From an uncultured Lachnospiraceae bacterium (GTDB taxonomy: Bacteria > Bacillota > Clostridia > Lachnospirales > Lachnospiraceae), in contig CAJUHQ010000089.1 in the NCBI GenBank assembly GCA_910586095.1, positions 1-14,010 of the forward strand: a DNA stretch of 14,010 bases. The letters are read 5' to 3'. This document shows positions 6,763-13,860 of this stretch, in pieces (positions within the stretch are counted from its first letter, which is position 1; each line of letters starts with the position of its first letter). Below the pieces are notes generated by a model that searched no databases, was not told the DNA's origin, and saw only the letters and a list, made by a program, of their open reading frames with translations. The position numbers and the translations under genes are program-made.

Positions 6763-7988
6763 TATAATTCTACTCCATTTTTCTTTAGTAAAGCACGTGC
6801 GCTTTCTACAGAATCGACGCCTGTTTTATTCTTGATTGGGGCAAACTCTTTTTCGCGCACCACCTCAAATGACAGACAACTGTCAAACATATGAATCATG
6901 TCTAATACCAAAATTTCAAATTTATAACCATTTGGTTCTTCGGGCTTTATATACGTTCCATTTGTATCTATATATGGTATCTTTTTTTCTACAGTATGAA
7001 CAGGCATTTTGGTGTTCATAATACGCTCTAGTTCATCGACGCGGAATAGATAGTTTAATATGACGCCAAAATTATAGGCCAACTCTCCATCTGCATTTTT
7101 AGAATGAATGATCTCTTCGGTCATCTCATAGTACTCTACAATCGAAGGCATACCATCTTCTAGACAGAGTACTCCTATTTTTTCATTGGGATCGGCTTTG
7201 CTGACTACCTTAGCACCGCTAGAGCATCCTGAATCAAGAGTGGCACCCACAAAGATTGGATCTGCTATTCTTTGTAATACATTGTCTACTGCAAAAATGT
7301 TGAGCCATTCTATACCTCTTGCCTTAACATCTTCTAAGGTTCCTGTAACTGCCATAGAATAGAACCATCCACCATTTCCGTTGGGAGAAAGAGAGAGTGA
7401 ATCAGGGGCCTCCATATAGAGTTTTCCATTAAAATCTACAGAAGGTGCCATTTCTTGTTTAAAGAATTTTACAAATTCTTTGGGATAACCAAAATAACTT
7501 TTTTCTTCAAAAAATGCAATGGTTTCTGTGTTGTTCTTATCGCTTGTCATAATATAAAGTGGTACAAAACATCCTGCTTGATGTGTCACTTCAAACAAGT
7601 TTCTAATCAACATCTCAAAAATATACACGTCTTTGGTTATACCAATATTATAGCTTCCCTTTGGCCCATCTGTACCAAGTCTTGTCCCTTGTCCACCTGC
7701 AAGAAGCACAGCGCCCACTTTGCCTGCTCTGATTGCATCGAGGCCTGTTTTTTCATAGTGCTCTCTATTTTGGGCTATTTTGTCTATCTTTAATGCGGAT
7801 AATGGTTCAAATGTTCCTCTTTTGAGTCCGAGTTCTTTGTGTCCTGCCATCGCAATCATAGACCAATCAACCCGCTCGATCTGGGCTGCAAGTCTTTTTT
7901 GACCATCAAGGTCTAATTTTTTGTACATATCAAAAATATGTTCCTGTCCATGTTCTTGCAATACGTTTAAAAGTTCCTTTTCTTCCAT
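6762..7988 (-). CDS. UAP1-like UDP-sugar pyrophosphorylase (UDPGP family)
   Basis: A 408-residue nucleotidyltransferase that joins UTP and a sugar-1-phosphate to give a UDP-sugar and pyrophosphate. The signature LAGGQGTRLG is at residues 96-105, with PKG at 109-111, YIMTSD at 145-150, PNGNGG at 202-207 and FAVDNVL at 232-238; KKIPYIDTNG and PNGYKFE follow. The order and wording match eukaryotic UDP-N-acetylhexosamine pyrophosphorylase (UAP1/AGX) better than bacterial GalU or GlmU. Bacterial members are often annotated UTP-glucose-1-phosphate uridylyltransferase, so whether glucose-1-P or GlcNAc-1-P is used is open. GGAAAGG precedes the ATG by about seven bases. It is the first gene of a two-gene operon with the HAD phosphatase. 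Confidence 0.9.
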   Translation of the reverse strand: MEEKELLNVLQEHGQEHIFDMYKKLDLDGQKRLAAQIERVDWSMIAMAGHKELGLKRGTFEPLSALKIDKIAQNREHYEKTGLDAIRAGKVGAVLLAGGQGTRLGTDGPKGSYNIGITKDVYIFEMLIRNLFEVTHQAGCFVPLYIMTSDKNNTETIAFFEEKSYFGYPKEFVKFFKQEMAPSVDFNGKLYMEAPDSLSLSPNGNGGWFYSMAVTGTLEDVKARGIEWLNIFAVDNVLQRIADPIFVGATLDSGCSSGAKVVSKADPNEKIGVLCLEDGMPSIVEYYEMTEEIIHSKNADGELAYNFGVILNYLFRVDELERIMNTKMPVHTVEKKIPYIDTNGTYIKPEEPNGYKFEILVLDMIHMFDSCLSFEVVREKEFAPIKNKTGVDSVESARALLKKNGVEL

Positions 7989-8255
7989 ATCATACCTTTC
8001 CTTTCCCGAAATTGTACGGCTGCTTCAGTGTATGTGTATCTTGTTTTTACTCCCAAAGTTTGTTTATTTATACAGTTTCGTATATGAACCAAGACAAACA
8101 AATCTTTTTCGTGGTCTATAATGATACTATTATAAATAAAAGGTCCTCCTGTGTTATTTATACTATACATACTAGGTCATTGTAAACACTAAAACAGAAA
8201 AATATAGAAAATGAGTTATTGTTTTCACTGTAAAATAGCAAATGATTGCAAACTC
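7989..8255. other. Leader region of the uridylyltransferase operon
   Basis: On the - strand, ATAACA (8157-8152) and TATAAT (8134-8129) with a 17-base spacer make a weak candidate promoter, about 140 bases before the gene. GGAGG falls inside the spacer. A 67-residue frame overlaps the gene start but lacks support. No RNA family is recognised. Confidence 0.35.
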
Positions 8256-8318
8256 AGATCATACTTGATCTGCCGCATGACCATCCATACTATGAAAGTC
8301 AAAGACTTTTATAATTAA
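8256..8318 (-). repeat. Intergenic repeat unit A (tandem with B)
   Basis: Core 8272-8318 matches units B, C and D: on +, GCCGCATGACCATCCATACT then a hairpin around TCAAAG. One arm has a mismatch. On -, the conserved frame reads KVFDFHSMDGHAADQV followed by a stop, with ATA where unit C has the ATG. The unit ends at the shared ATCATAC motif, which sits in a CAGATCA/TGATCTG stem. Confidence 0.75.
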
Positions 8319-8323
8319 CTGCA

Positions 8324-8398
8324 CATCATACGCAATCTAGTGTTAGTCAGGCCGCATGGCCATCCATACTAGGAAAGTCGAAGACTTTCCTAGTTAAA
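8324..8398 (-). repeat. Intergenic repeat unit B (tandem with A)
   Basis: Core 8351-8398 matches unit C except for paired changes in the hairpin: CTAGGAAAGT/ACTTTCCTAG instead of CTATGAAAGT/ACTTTCATAG, so pairing is kept. On -, the frame reads KVFDFPSMDGHAA then a stop. The start codon of unit C is AGG here. It ends at CATCATAC (8324-8331). Confidence 0.75.
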
Positions 8399-8399
8399 T

Positions 8400-8448
8400 A
8401 GGCAACTAGTTTCGTTCACACCATACATATGCGACGAAATAGTTGCCT
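8400..8448. repeat. Long hairpin downstream of ackA
   Basis: AGGCAACTAGTTTCGT (8400-8415) pairs with 8434-8448 with one unpaired base. A second stem, AATCAAAG (8464-8471) with CTTTGATT (8486-8493), lies nearer ackA. Neither has a T-run in the ackA direction, so they may slow but not cleanly stop transcription. Confidence 0.5.
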
Positions 8449-8552
8449 TACTGCTTGTAGTCTAATCAAAGTAGATTGCGAATATCTTTGATTTTTGCAA
8501 TATGAGTGATTATAGGATCTGATAAAAACTTAGATGCTGTGTCTGGTACACA

Positions 8553-9746
8553 CTATTTGACAAGTGCTAAAGTCTGTCTTGCAATAGCAAGCTCTTCATT
8601 GGTGGGTACACATAAGAGAGTGACTTTACTGTCTGGTGTGGAGATCACTTGGTCCTCACCTCTAACATTATTCTTTTCTGGATCGATCTGCGTGCCAAGA
8701 TATCCCAAATATTCAGCAATCTTTGCGCGTCCTGAGATATTATTCTCTCCTACACCCGCAGTAAATGCAATGGCATCCACGCCATTCATGGCTGCGACAT
8801 AGGCACCAATATACTTTGCAACTTTATAGTAAAATGCTTCAAGTGCTGCTTTAGCAAGCTGGTTGCCCTGGTTGGCAGCAGCCTCAATATCACGAAAATC
8901 AGAAGAAACTTTCGATAAGCCTAACACCCCAGATTTCTTATTTAAGATATTATTCATTTCAACAGAAGTAAGATTTTCCTTGCGACAAATAAAATCGCAG
9001 ATAGCTGGATCGATATCACCAGAGCGCGTTCCCATAATAATGCCTTCTAGCGGAGTAAGTCCCATTGAGGTATCTACACATTTACCATGATCTACAGCAG
9101 AAATAGAACCACCATTTCCTAGATGGCAGACAATGATCTTTAATGCATCACGTGTTTTTCCCATAATCTCTGCGGCATGTGCTGATACATAATCATGACT
9201 TGTCCCATGAAATCCATAGCGACGCACCTTGTATTTCTCATAGTATTCATATGGAAGTCCATATAAATATGCCTTCTCGGGCATTGTCTGGTGAAAAGCA
9301 GTGTCAAACACAGCCACCATTGGTACGTTTGGCATAATCTCTTTGCAGGAATTAATACCGATCAAATTGGCTGGATTGTGAAGGGGAGCTAGATCATTGC
9401 ACTCCTCGATCGCCTTCATCACTGTATCATCAATGATAACAGAAGTAGCAAACTTTTCTCCGCCATGCACAACACGATGTCCCACTGCATGGATTGCATC
9501 TAATGAGTCAATGACACCATGTTCTTTGTTAGTCAACGCATCAATTACTAATTTCACTGCTACAGTATGATTGGGCATAGGAGTCTCTAATACGACCTTA
9601 TCTTTCCCTGCTGGTGTGTGCGTAATTACGCTCTTGTCAATACCAATTCGTTCACAGAGCCCTTTTGCGAGAACTGCTTCCGAATCGCTGTCGATTAACT
9701 GGTATTTGAGTGATGAGCTTCCACAATTAATTACCAAAATATTCAT
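8553..9746 (-). CDS. ackA: Acetate kinase
   Basis: A 397-residue enzyme, normal for the family, that converts acetyl phosphate and ADP to acetate and ATP in the last step of acetate formation. Visible signatures are MNILVINCGSSSLKYQL at the start, GHRVVHGGE, VFDTAFHQTMP, YGFHGTSH, CHLGNGGSISA, IMGTRSGDIDP and FTAGVGEN. The frame extends to 9761, but ATG 9746 is the start because GGAGG precedes it by eight bases and the conserved NILVINCGSS follows at once. Phosphotransacetylase (pta), often adjacent, is not in the window. The gene follows proS on the same strand by 137 bases, with its own promoter and a cre site between, so carbon-source control through CcpA is likely. Confidence 0.98.
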   Translation of the reverse strand: MNILVINCGSSSLKYQLIDSDSEAVLAKGLCERIGIDKSVITHTPAGKDKVVLETPMPNHTVAVKLVIDALTNKEHGVIDSLDAIHAVGHRVVHGGEKFATSVIIDDTVMKAIEECNDLAPLHNPANLIGINSCKEIMPNVPMVAVFDTAFHQTMPEKAYLYGLPYEYYEKYKVRRYGFHGTSHDYVSAHAAEIMGKTRDALKIIVCHLGNGGSISAVDHGKCVDTSMGLTPLEGIIMGTRSGDIDPAICDFICRKENLTSVEMNNILNKKSGVLGLSKVSSDFRDIEAAANQGNQLAKAALEAFYYKVAKYIGAYVAAMNGVDAIAFTAGVGENNISGRAKIAEYLGYLGTQIDPEKNNVRGEDQVISTPDSKVTLLCVPTNEELAIARQTLALVK

Positions 9747-9794
9747 TGCAACTACCTCCATAAATTGTTGTTCTATTGACGAATCGATATATCT

Positions 9795-9823
9795 TCTATA
9801 AGTGTACTACTATTTTTCAAAAA
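9795..9823 (-). promoter_or_regulatory. Probable ackA promoter
   Basis: Read on -, TTTTTG (9823-9818) and TATAGA (9800-9795) are 17 bases apart. The -10 is near consensus and the -35 is weak, as expected for an activator-dependent promoter. The cre site abuts the -35. Confidence 0.5.
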
Positions 9824-9824
9824 A

Positions 9825-9838
9825 TGAAAGCGCTTACA
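9825..9838. promoter_or_regulatory. cre site (CcpA binding) upstream of ackA
   Basis: TGAAAGCGCTTACA on +, TGTAAGCGCTTTCA on -, fits the catabolite-responsive-element consensus TGWAANCGNTNWCA at every position. It lies immediately upstream of the ackA -35. In Bacillus subtilis, CcpA bound upstream of the ackA promoter activates it; the same arrangement suggests activation on good carbon sources here. Confidence 0.85.
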
Positions 9839-9883
9839 CCATTTTTCTAGTAAGAGATTTGTAAAATTAATTACAAGTAATTT

Positions 9884-11323
9884 TTAATAGGCTCTTCCCC
9901 AATATACCATTTTTTTGGCAGGTTGCCCACAACATACACACTGGTTGCTAATTTGTTCTTGTTCAAATGGCATACAGCGGCTTGTGGCAGCAAGTTCTTC
10001 CTTGATTTTGTTTTCGCATGCCTGATCTCCGCACCACATTGCTTTCACAAAACCAGGTTTATTGTTGATTGAATCGCAGAATTCTTCCCATGATGAGGCC
10101 GTATATGTGTGAGATTCCAAATGTGCTTTTGCAGCTTCATACATATCTTTTTGGATTGTCTCTAAAAGTTCTGCGGCCTTTGTTTCTACCTCATCTAAAT
10201 GTACTGATATTTTTTCTCTGGTATCACGACGGACAAAGCCGCATTGATTGTTCTCAATTTCTTTTGGGCCAATCTCGATGCGGAAAGGAATTCCTCGCAT
10301 CTCGCACTCGTTAAATTTCCATCCAGGACTCTTGTCGGTATCATCTACCTTCACTCGAAAACCTTGTTTGGACAGACGATTTTTTAGTTCATATGCTTTG
10401 TCGAGTACACCCTCTTTCTTTTGCTGGATTGGCACAATCATAATTTGTGTAGGTGCAACCTTAGGAGGAAGTTTTAGACCTGAATCGTCACCATGTACCA
10501 TAATCACAGCCCCAATAATTCGTGTGGATACGCCCCATGAAGTTTGATGACAATATTGGAGAGTATTATTCTTATCGGTATATTGAATGTCAAACGCTCT
10601 GGCAAATCCATCACCAAAATTGTGGCTTGTTCCTGATTGAAGTGCCTTTCCGTCATGCATTAATGCCTCAATTGTATAGGTGTCTTCTGCTCCCGCAAAT
10701 TTCTCCTTTTCTGTCTTTTGTCCTTTGACAACGGGAATCGCTAACACATCTCTTGCGAAATCCGCGTAGACATTTAACATTTGAATTGTGCGTTCTTGTG
10801 CTTCCTTGGCAGTGGCATGCACAGTATGTCCTTCCTGCCACAAAAATTCACGACTTCTTAAAAATGGCCGCGTCGTCTTTTCCCAGCGCACTACAGAACA
10901 CCATTGATTATATACTTTAGGTAAATCTCTGTAAGATTGTACTTCATTTTTATAAAAATCGCAAAACAGAGTTTCAGACGTAGGACGAACACACATTCTT
11001 TCTTGAAGTGGTTCCAATCCACCATGTGTCACCCACGCAACTTCAGGTGCAAAACCTTCCACGTGGTCCTTTTCCTTTTGAAGAAGACTTTCAGGTATAA
11101 ATAGGGGCATGTATACATTTTCTACCCCCGTTTTTTTAAACGCTGCATCAAGCTGTTGCTGGATCTGCTCCCAGATGGCATATCCTGCCGGCTTGATAAT
11201 CATGCACCCCTTTACGCTAGAATAGTCACATAACTCTGCTTTTTTAACCACATCTGTGTACCATTGTGCAAAGTCTTCCTCCATAGAAGTGATTGCTTCT
11301 ACTAATTTTTTGTCGTTTGCCAT
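9884..11323 (-). CDS. proS: Prolyl-tRNA synthetase, archaeal-type (type 3)
   Basis: A 479-residue class II synthetase that charges tRNA-Pro. Motif landmarks are RPTSET at residues 113-118, motif 2 around RWEKTTRPFLRSREFLWQEG (146-165), SGTSHNFG at 230-237, and motif 3 in GVSTRIIGAVIMVHGD (264-279). The anticodon-binding domain follows from about 290. The C-terminal zinc-type domain has Cys431, 436, 450, 462, 464 and 465 and ends in the characteristic ...WGRAY. There is no bacterial editing insertion, so this is the short archaeal/eukaryotic-like form. AAGGAAGG lies just before the ATG. A T-box with a proline specifier lies upstream, separated from the gene by 350 bases holding two repeat units. 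Confidence 0.97.
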   Translation of the reverse strand: MANDKKLVEAITSMEEDFAQWYTDVVKKAELCDYSSVKGCMIIKPAGYAIWEQIQQQLDAAFKKTGVENVYMPLFIPESLLQKEKDHVEGFAPEVAWVTHGGLEPLQERMCVRPTSETLFCDFYKNEVQSYRDLPKVYNQWCSVVRWEKTTRPFLRSREFLWQEGHTVHATAKEAQERTIQMLNVYADFARDVLAIPVVKGQKTEKEKFAGAEDTYTIEALMHDGKALQSGTSHNFGDGFARAFDIQYTDKNNTLQYCHQTSWGVSTRIIGAVIMVHGDDSGLKLPPKVAPTQIMIVPIQQKKEGVLDKAYELKNRLSKQGFRVKVDDTDKSPGWKFNECEMRGIPFRIEIGPKEIENNQCGFVRRDTREKISVHLDEVETKAAELLETIQKDMYEAAKAHLESHTYTASSWEEFCDSINNKPGFVKAMWCGDQACENKIKEELAATSRCMPFEQEQISNQCVCCGQPAKKMVYWGRAY

Positions 11324-11385
11324 TTTTTCCTTCCTTTCTTGACTTGTATCAGTTTATTTTTCTTTAATGGATCTATAGTAAACTT

Positions 11386-11460
11386 CCATCATGCACAGCC
11401 TGCCGTCTGGCGGGCCGCATGGCCATCCATACTATGAAAGTCAAAGACTTTCATAGTAAA
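11386..11460 (-). repeat. Intergenic repeat unit C (tandem with E), upstream of proS
   Basis: The most complete unit. On +, 11386-11441 matches 13781-13836 at 54 of 56 positions. The hairpin CTATGAAAGT/ACTTTCATAG has a perfect stem around CAAAG. On -, ATG at 11455-11453, preceded by GGGGG, opens a 21-codon frame: MKVFDFHSMDGHAA then RQTAGCA and a stop. The unit is flanked by near-identical 15-base direct repeats (11375-11389 and 11453-11467). Confidence 0.85.
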
Positions 11461-11509
11461 CCCCCATGTCTGTCATCAGACACCACTATGAATGAAAGGG
11501 GTTTACTAT
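11453..11509. repeat. Nested hairpin linking repeat units C and E
   Basis: ATAGTAAACCCC (11453-11464) pairs perfectly with 11498-11509; an inner stem TGTCTG-tcat-CAGACA lies at 11467-11482. The outer left arm overlaps the right arm of the unit C hairpin, so the two stems are mutually exclusive. A further stem, AAATGCC/GGCATTT, is at 11520-11540. Confidence 0.7.
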
Positions 11510-11543
11510 ATATCACACAAAATGCCAAAAGCAGGCATTTCGG

Positions 11544-11608
11544 CATCATACGGTCAGCGCAGCACATGCGCAGACCTACAGCAAGGATTCAAAGACTTTC
11601 ATAGTAAA
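11544..11608 (-). repeat. Diverged intergenic repeat unit E
   Basis: On -, it begins like unit C (TTTACTATGAAAGTCTTTGA, complement of 11608-11589), then diverges. It reads MKVFESLL and a stop, has a GC-rich middle, and ends with the same TATGATG motif. It appears to be a second subtype of the same family placed in tandem with C. Confidence 0.55.
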
Positions 11609-11672
11609 TAAGTGCTATATACATAAAAATGACTGTCTTATAAACAAATGGTAAGATTTTTTAATCATTTAA

Positions 11673-11893
11673 CAAAAAATACCGCATAAAAAAGCCTATC
11701 CCATTTCCTATAGGGGCCTTTTATGCGGCGTTACCACCCTGATTTCACTCATCTTACCGTTATCGCCGGCGATACGCTGTATTTTCATACAGAACTCCAA
11801 GGCAGGTTCTAAAGTTTATCCCTTAAGAATCTCGCACCAAACAATTCTCTCTCTGAAAGCTTCCACTTTGTACTAACCCTTTTCATCGTTTTA
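11673..11893 (-). promoter_or_regulatory. Proline-specific T-box leader of proS
   Basis: On -, Stem I has AGTA (11874-11871) on the 5' side of the specifier loop, flanked by AAGG/CCTT below and AAAGT/ACTTT above. The 3' side of the loop reads GAACCTG, giving specifier CCT (11806-11804), a proline codon followed by a purine. The apical part has GGTGCGAGA. A CTGTAT/ATACAG stem follows. The T-box sequence AGGGTGGTAACGCCGC (11740-11725) has TGGT for pairing with uncharged tRNA ending ACCA. The terminator stem CCGCATAAAA...TTTTATGCGG ends in TATTTTTTG (11682-11673). Uncharged tRNA-Pro would favour antitermination and proS expression. Confidence 0.93.
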
Positions 11894-11956
11894 TCTGATA
11901 TAATCACCATTCATGTGGATCTTGTGGTTTTCTCTTCTATACATGAAAAATTTCTA

Positions 11957-12247
11957 TTATATTTCATCTGCAATAGGCGCTGTTGACACCACGGTTGCAA
12001 CCACTGTAACCACTACAGCAATAATAATCAAAAGCATACCACCCATCAATACAATTATAGCTCCCCCACTATTTTCTGCATTGGCATCTGTTTTCTCGTC
12101 GGCTGTCTGCTCTGTTGCGACAGGTTCCTGTGCATGTACTGTTGAAGCACCAAAAGAAAATGCTGAAATAAATATCCCCACCATAACAGCTAATGCAACA
12201 TACATCATCCCAAACAAACCACTGCGCTTTTTCATTTTAATAATCAT
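11957..12247 (-). CDS. Small membrane protein with signal peptide, unknown function
   Basis: A 96-residue protein. A basic start (MIIKMKKR) and hydrophobic stretch end in STVHAQE, a likely signal peptidase site near residue 40. An acidic, Ala/Thr-rich linker (about 41-59) follows, then a long Gly/Ile/Val transmembrane segment (about 60-89). After cleavage it would be a tiny single-span protein with its short acidic N-terminus outside. AAAGGGG lies only one base before the first ATG and 13 before Met5, so the start is uncertain. The leader on - carries two small stems (12267-12288 and 12295-12309). The gene sits directly upstream of the proS T-box. I do not recognise a family. Confidence 0.65.
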   Translation of the reverse strand: MIIKMKKRSGLFGMMYVALAVMVGIFISAFSFGASTVHAQEPVATEQTADEKTDANAENSGGAIIVLMGGMLLIIIAVVVTVVATVVSTAPIADEI

Positions 12248-12416
12248 ACCCCTTTCTTAATCTGTACATTTGTGCTTGAAAGCGCAAATTACATAGCGGA
12301 CAATGTCCGCATGATTAATCTAATTTCATATTGTTTTTTCTATTTTATAGAGTTCAAATATGACATTAGTCTACCATATATTTCTTAAAATGTGAACAAT
12401 TAAAAAAAATATTCTA

Positions 12417-13229
12417 TTAAATCGTAACCAATTCTCCACCTTTTACTTCTATGAATGTGGTGTCCTCCACACAAATCCACAAGCTCTGGGCACATGGATT
12501 GTATACAAAAGAACCATCAGCCGCATACTGTGCCATTTTTACCACGTCCATATAATCGACAATCTGGATATTGGTAGCATACCATATATCATCGCGTTGA
12601 CCTACCAATTTGCAAAAATCTTCGATCACGTTCCAATTATTCTTGGCAGTAAATTCATAGCTGTGTCCCCATACGTACATCATGTATAAATATTGTTTTT
12701 TTGTAAGCTCCACAAACTGTTCGCCAAATTGTTGTAACTTATGATCGTGATGACAAGTCGCCTTCCAGCGCAAAAAATCGTCAGGCATAGCAAAATTTTC
12801 GCTGTTTCCCACCACCCTGCCGTAGCGAATACCAAGCCCTGGCAACAACTTACATATTTCCTTGGAATAGGAACCATTAGGATAAGCAAGGCCGCGAACA
12901 GGATATCCCATGATAGACTCGAGTTGTTTGCGATCCTCTATAATTTCCTGAGCTACACTTGCAAGTGGACAGCGCTCTATTGTGGGATGCGATACCGTGT
13001 GACAAGCAACTTCATGTCCCTGATATAAGGTTGGATATTCTGATGTAGGGATACGCGCTGGATCTTTGTATAATCCGCTATTGACATTAAACGTTGCCTT
13101 TATTCCATGTTGATTAAATAGTTCGACTAGTCTTTGGTCCTCGCATTTTCCATCATCATAACTCATAGTCAGAACTTTGTGTTTACCACCTGGAAAACAT
13201 GCATAGATTTTTTTGATATCTGTTTTCAT
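12417..13229 (-). CDS. Polysaccharide deacetylase (carbohydrate esterase 4 / NodB-like)
   Basis: About 270 residues. Counting from the upstream ATG at 13235, the NodB signature is complete at the N-terminus: MSYDDG (Asp27, Asp28), GIKATFNVNSG, the metal-binding CHTVSH (His79, His83), and LAYPNG. This supports a metal-dependent deacetylase of N-acetylated or O-acetylated sugars. The start ATG 13229 is preferred over 13235 because GGGGGA lies at a proper distance (about six bases). There is no signal peptide, unusual for a wall-acting enzyme, so the substrate may be a cytosolic sugar or the protein may leave by another route. The C-terminal part after about residue 215 looks like a short beta-rich tail. 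The family is clear; the substrate is unknown. Confidence 0.88.
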   Translation of the reverse strand: MKTDIKKIYACFPGGKHKVLTMSYDDGKCEDQRLVELFNQHGIKATFNVNSGLYKDPARIPTSEYPTLYQGHEVACHTVSHPTIERCPLASVAQEIIEDRKQLESIMGYPVRGLAYPNGSYSKEICKLLPGLGIRYGRVVGNSENFAMPDDFLRWKATCHHDHKLQQFGEQFVELTKKQYLYMMYVWGHSYEFTAKNNWNVIEDFCKLVGQRDDIWYATNIQIVDYMDVVKMAQYAADGSFVYNPCAQSLWICVEDTTFIEVKGGELVTI

Positions 13230-13342
13230 GGTCATTCCCCCATTTTTGTTCTATCCAGTTTTGCTATATAAACTAACTTTTTGCTCCTTTTTATAACGTT
13301 TGGCAGACACGTAGAGTAGGATAGAGATTGTCTTGTCTAAAC

Positions 13343-13771
13343 CTAAACCAATTTGCCCTCTTGTGTAGGGTTAGATACATTTTTTACACTTTTCTCAAAA
13401 TAAGCAATAAGACGACGTGCGTTCTCTTCGTCCGTCCGCTCTAAGGTGTTGATAAATTCCTGTAATGGTTTACTAGTCTCCGCGTCTGCTACGGCGAGTG
13501 AATTTTTTAGACTTCTTATGTAATCCTCAATGTGTTCACTAAATTCAAAAGAAACTCTTCCATCTGTCAAGACAGTGATATTGAGTGTATACGCTATATG
13601 AGTCCACTCAATTTTTTGTGTCATTGCACAGAGTTTTTTGAGCCTTTTGAGAAAGCACATCCCAGCTTCCGTTCGATCTAGTATATCATCGAGCGTAGTT
13701 CCCAAAAACGCAAAATCCTCTTGCGTTACAATACACTCAACCTTTAGATCTGATTTTTTCTTGTATATCAT
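13343..13771 (-). CDS. Small protein resembling the N-terminal domain of MecA
   Basis: A 142-residue protein with no signal or membrane segment. Residues about 8-80 (VECIVTQEDFAFLGTTLDDI, then EAGMCFLKRLKKL and LNITVLTDGRVSFEFSE) follow the pattern of the substrate-binding N-terminal part of MecA, the ClpC adaptor: a strand, an E/D-L helix, a helix ending in a basic stretch, then strands. The C-terminal half (about 81-142) is helical and charged and does not look like the MecA ClpC-binding domain. If the match is right, this would be a truncated or variant adaptor. The ribosome binding site GGGGAATTATT overlaps the edge of repeat unit D. The call is tentative. Confidence 0.45.
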   Translation of the reverse strand: MIYKKKSDLKVECIVTQEDFAFLGTTLDDILDRTEAGMCFLKRLKKLCAMTQKIEWTHIAYTLNITVLTDGRVSFEFSEHIEDYIRSLKNSLAVADAETSKPLQEFINTLERTDEENARRLIAYFEKSVKNVSNPTQEGKLV

Positions 13772-13780
13772 AATAATTCC

Positions 13781-13860
13781 CCATCATGCACAGCCTGCTG
13801 TCTGGCGGGCCGCATGGCCATCCATGCTATGAAAGTTGTCCTTTAACTTTCATAATAATT
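13781..13860 (-). repeat. Intergenic repeat unit D upstream of the MecA-like gene
   Basis: Bases 13781-13836 match unit C at 54 of 56 positions. The hairpin TATGAAAGTT/AACTTTCATA has a different, longer loop that shifts the N-terminal frame, giving MKVKGQLS and a stop on -. Downstream of the hairpin both substitutions are synonymous in the HSMDGHAARQTAGCA frame. A perfect 14-base direct repeat flanks the unit (13768-13781 and 13850-13863). Confidence 0.85.

Noticed and set aside
7967..8170. 67-residue open frame on - overlapping the uridylyltransferase start
   Set aside because: No Shine-Dalgarno before its ATG, overlap with a better supported start in another frame, and no family resemblance.
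11419..11604. 61-residue open frame on + across repeat units C and E
   Set aside because: The repeats are GC-rich and poor in stops on both strands, so long frames arise by chance; it lacks a ribosome binding site and is not kept in the other copies.
12272..12285. Second cre site near TGAAAGCGC upstream of the small membrane protein
   Set aside because: The left half fits but the right half reads AAATT instead of TNWCA; it is better explained as the loop and arm of a small hairpin.
8272..13860. CRISPR array
   Set aside because: The repeats are few, unevenly spaced by kilobases, have no uniform spacers, and no cas gene is present.
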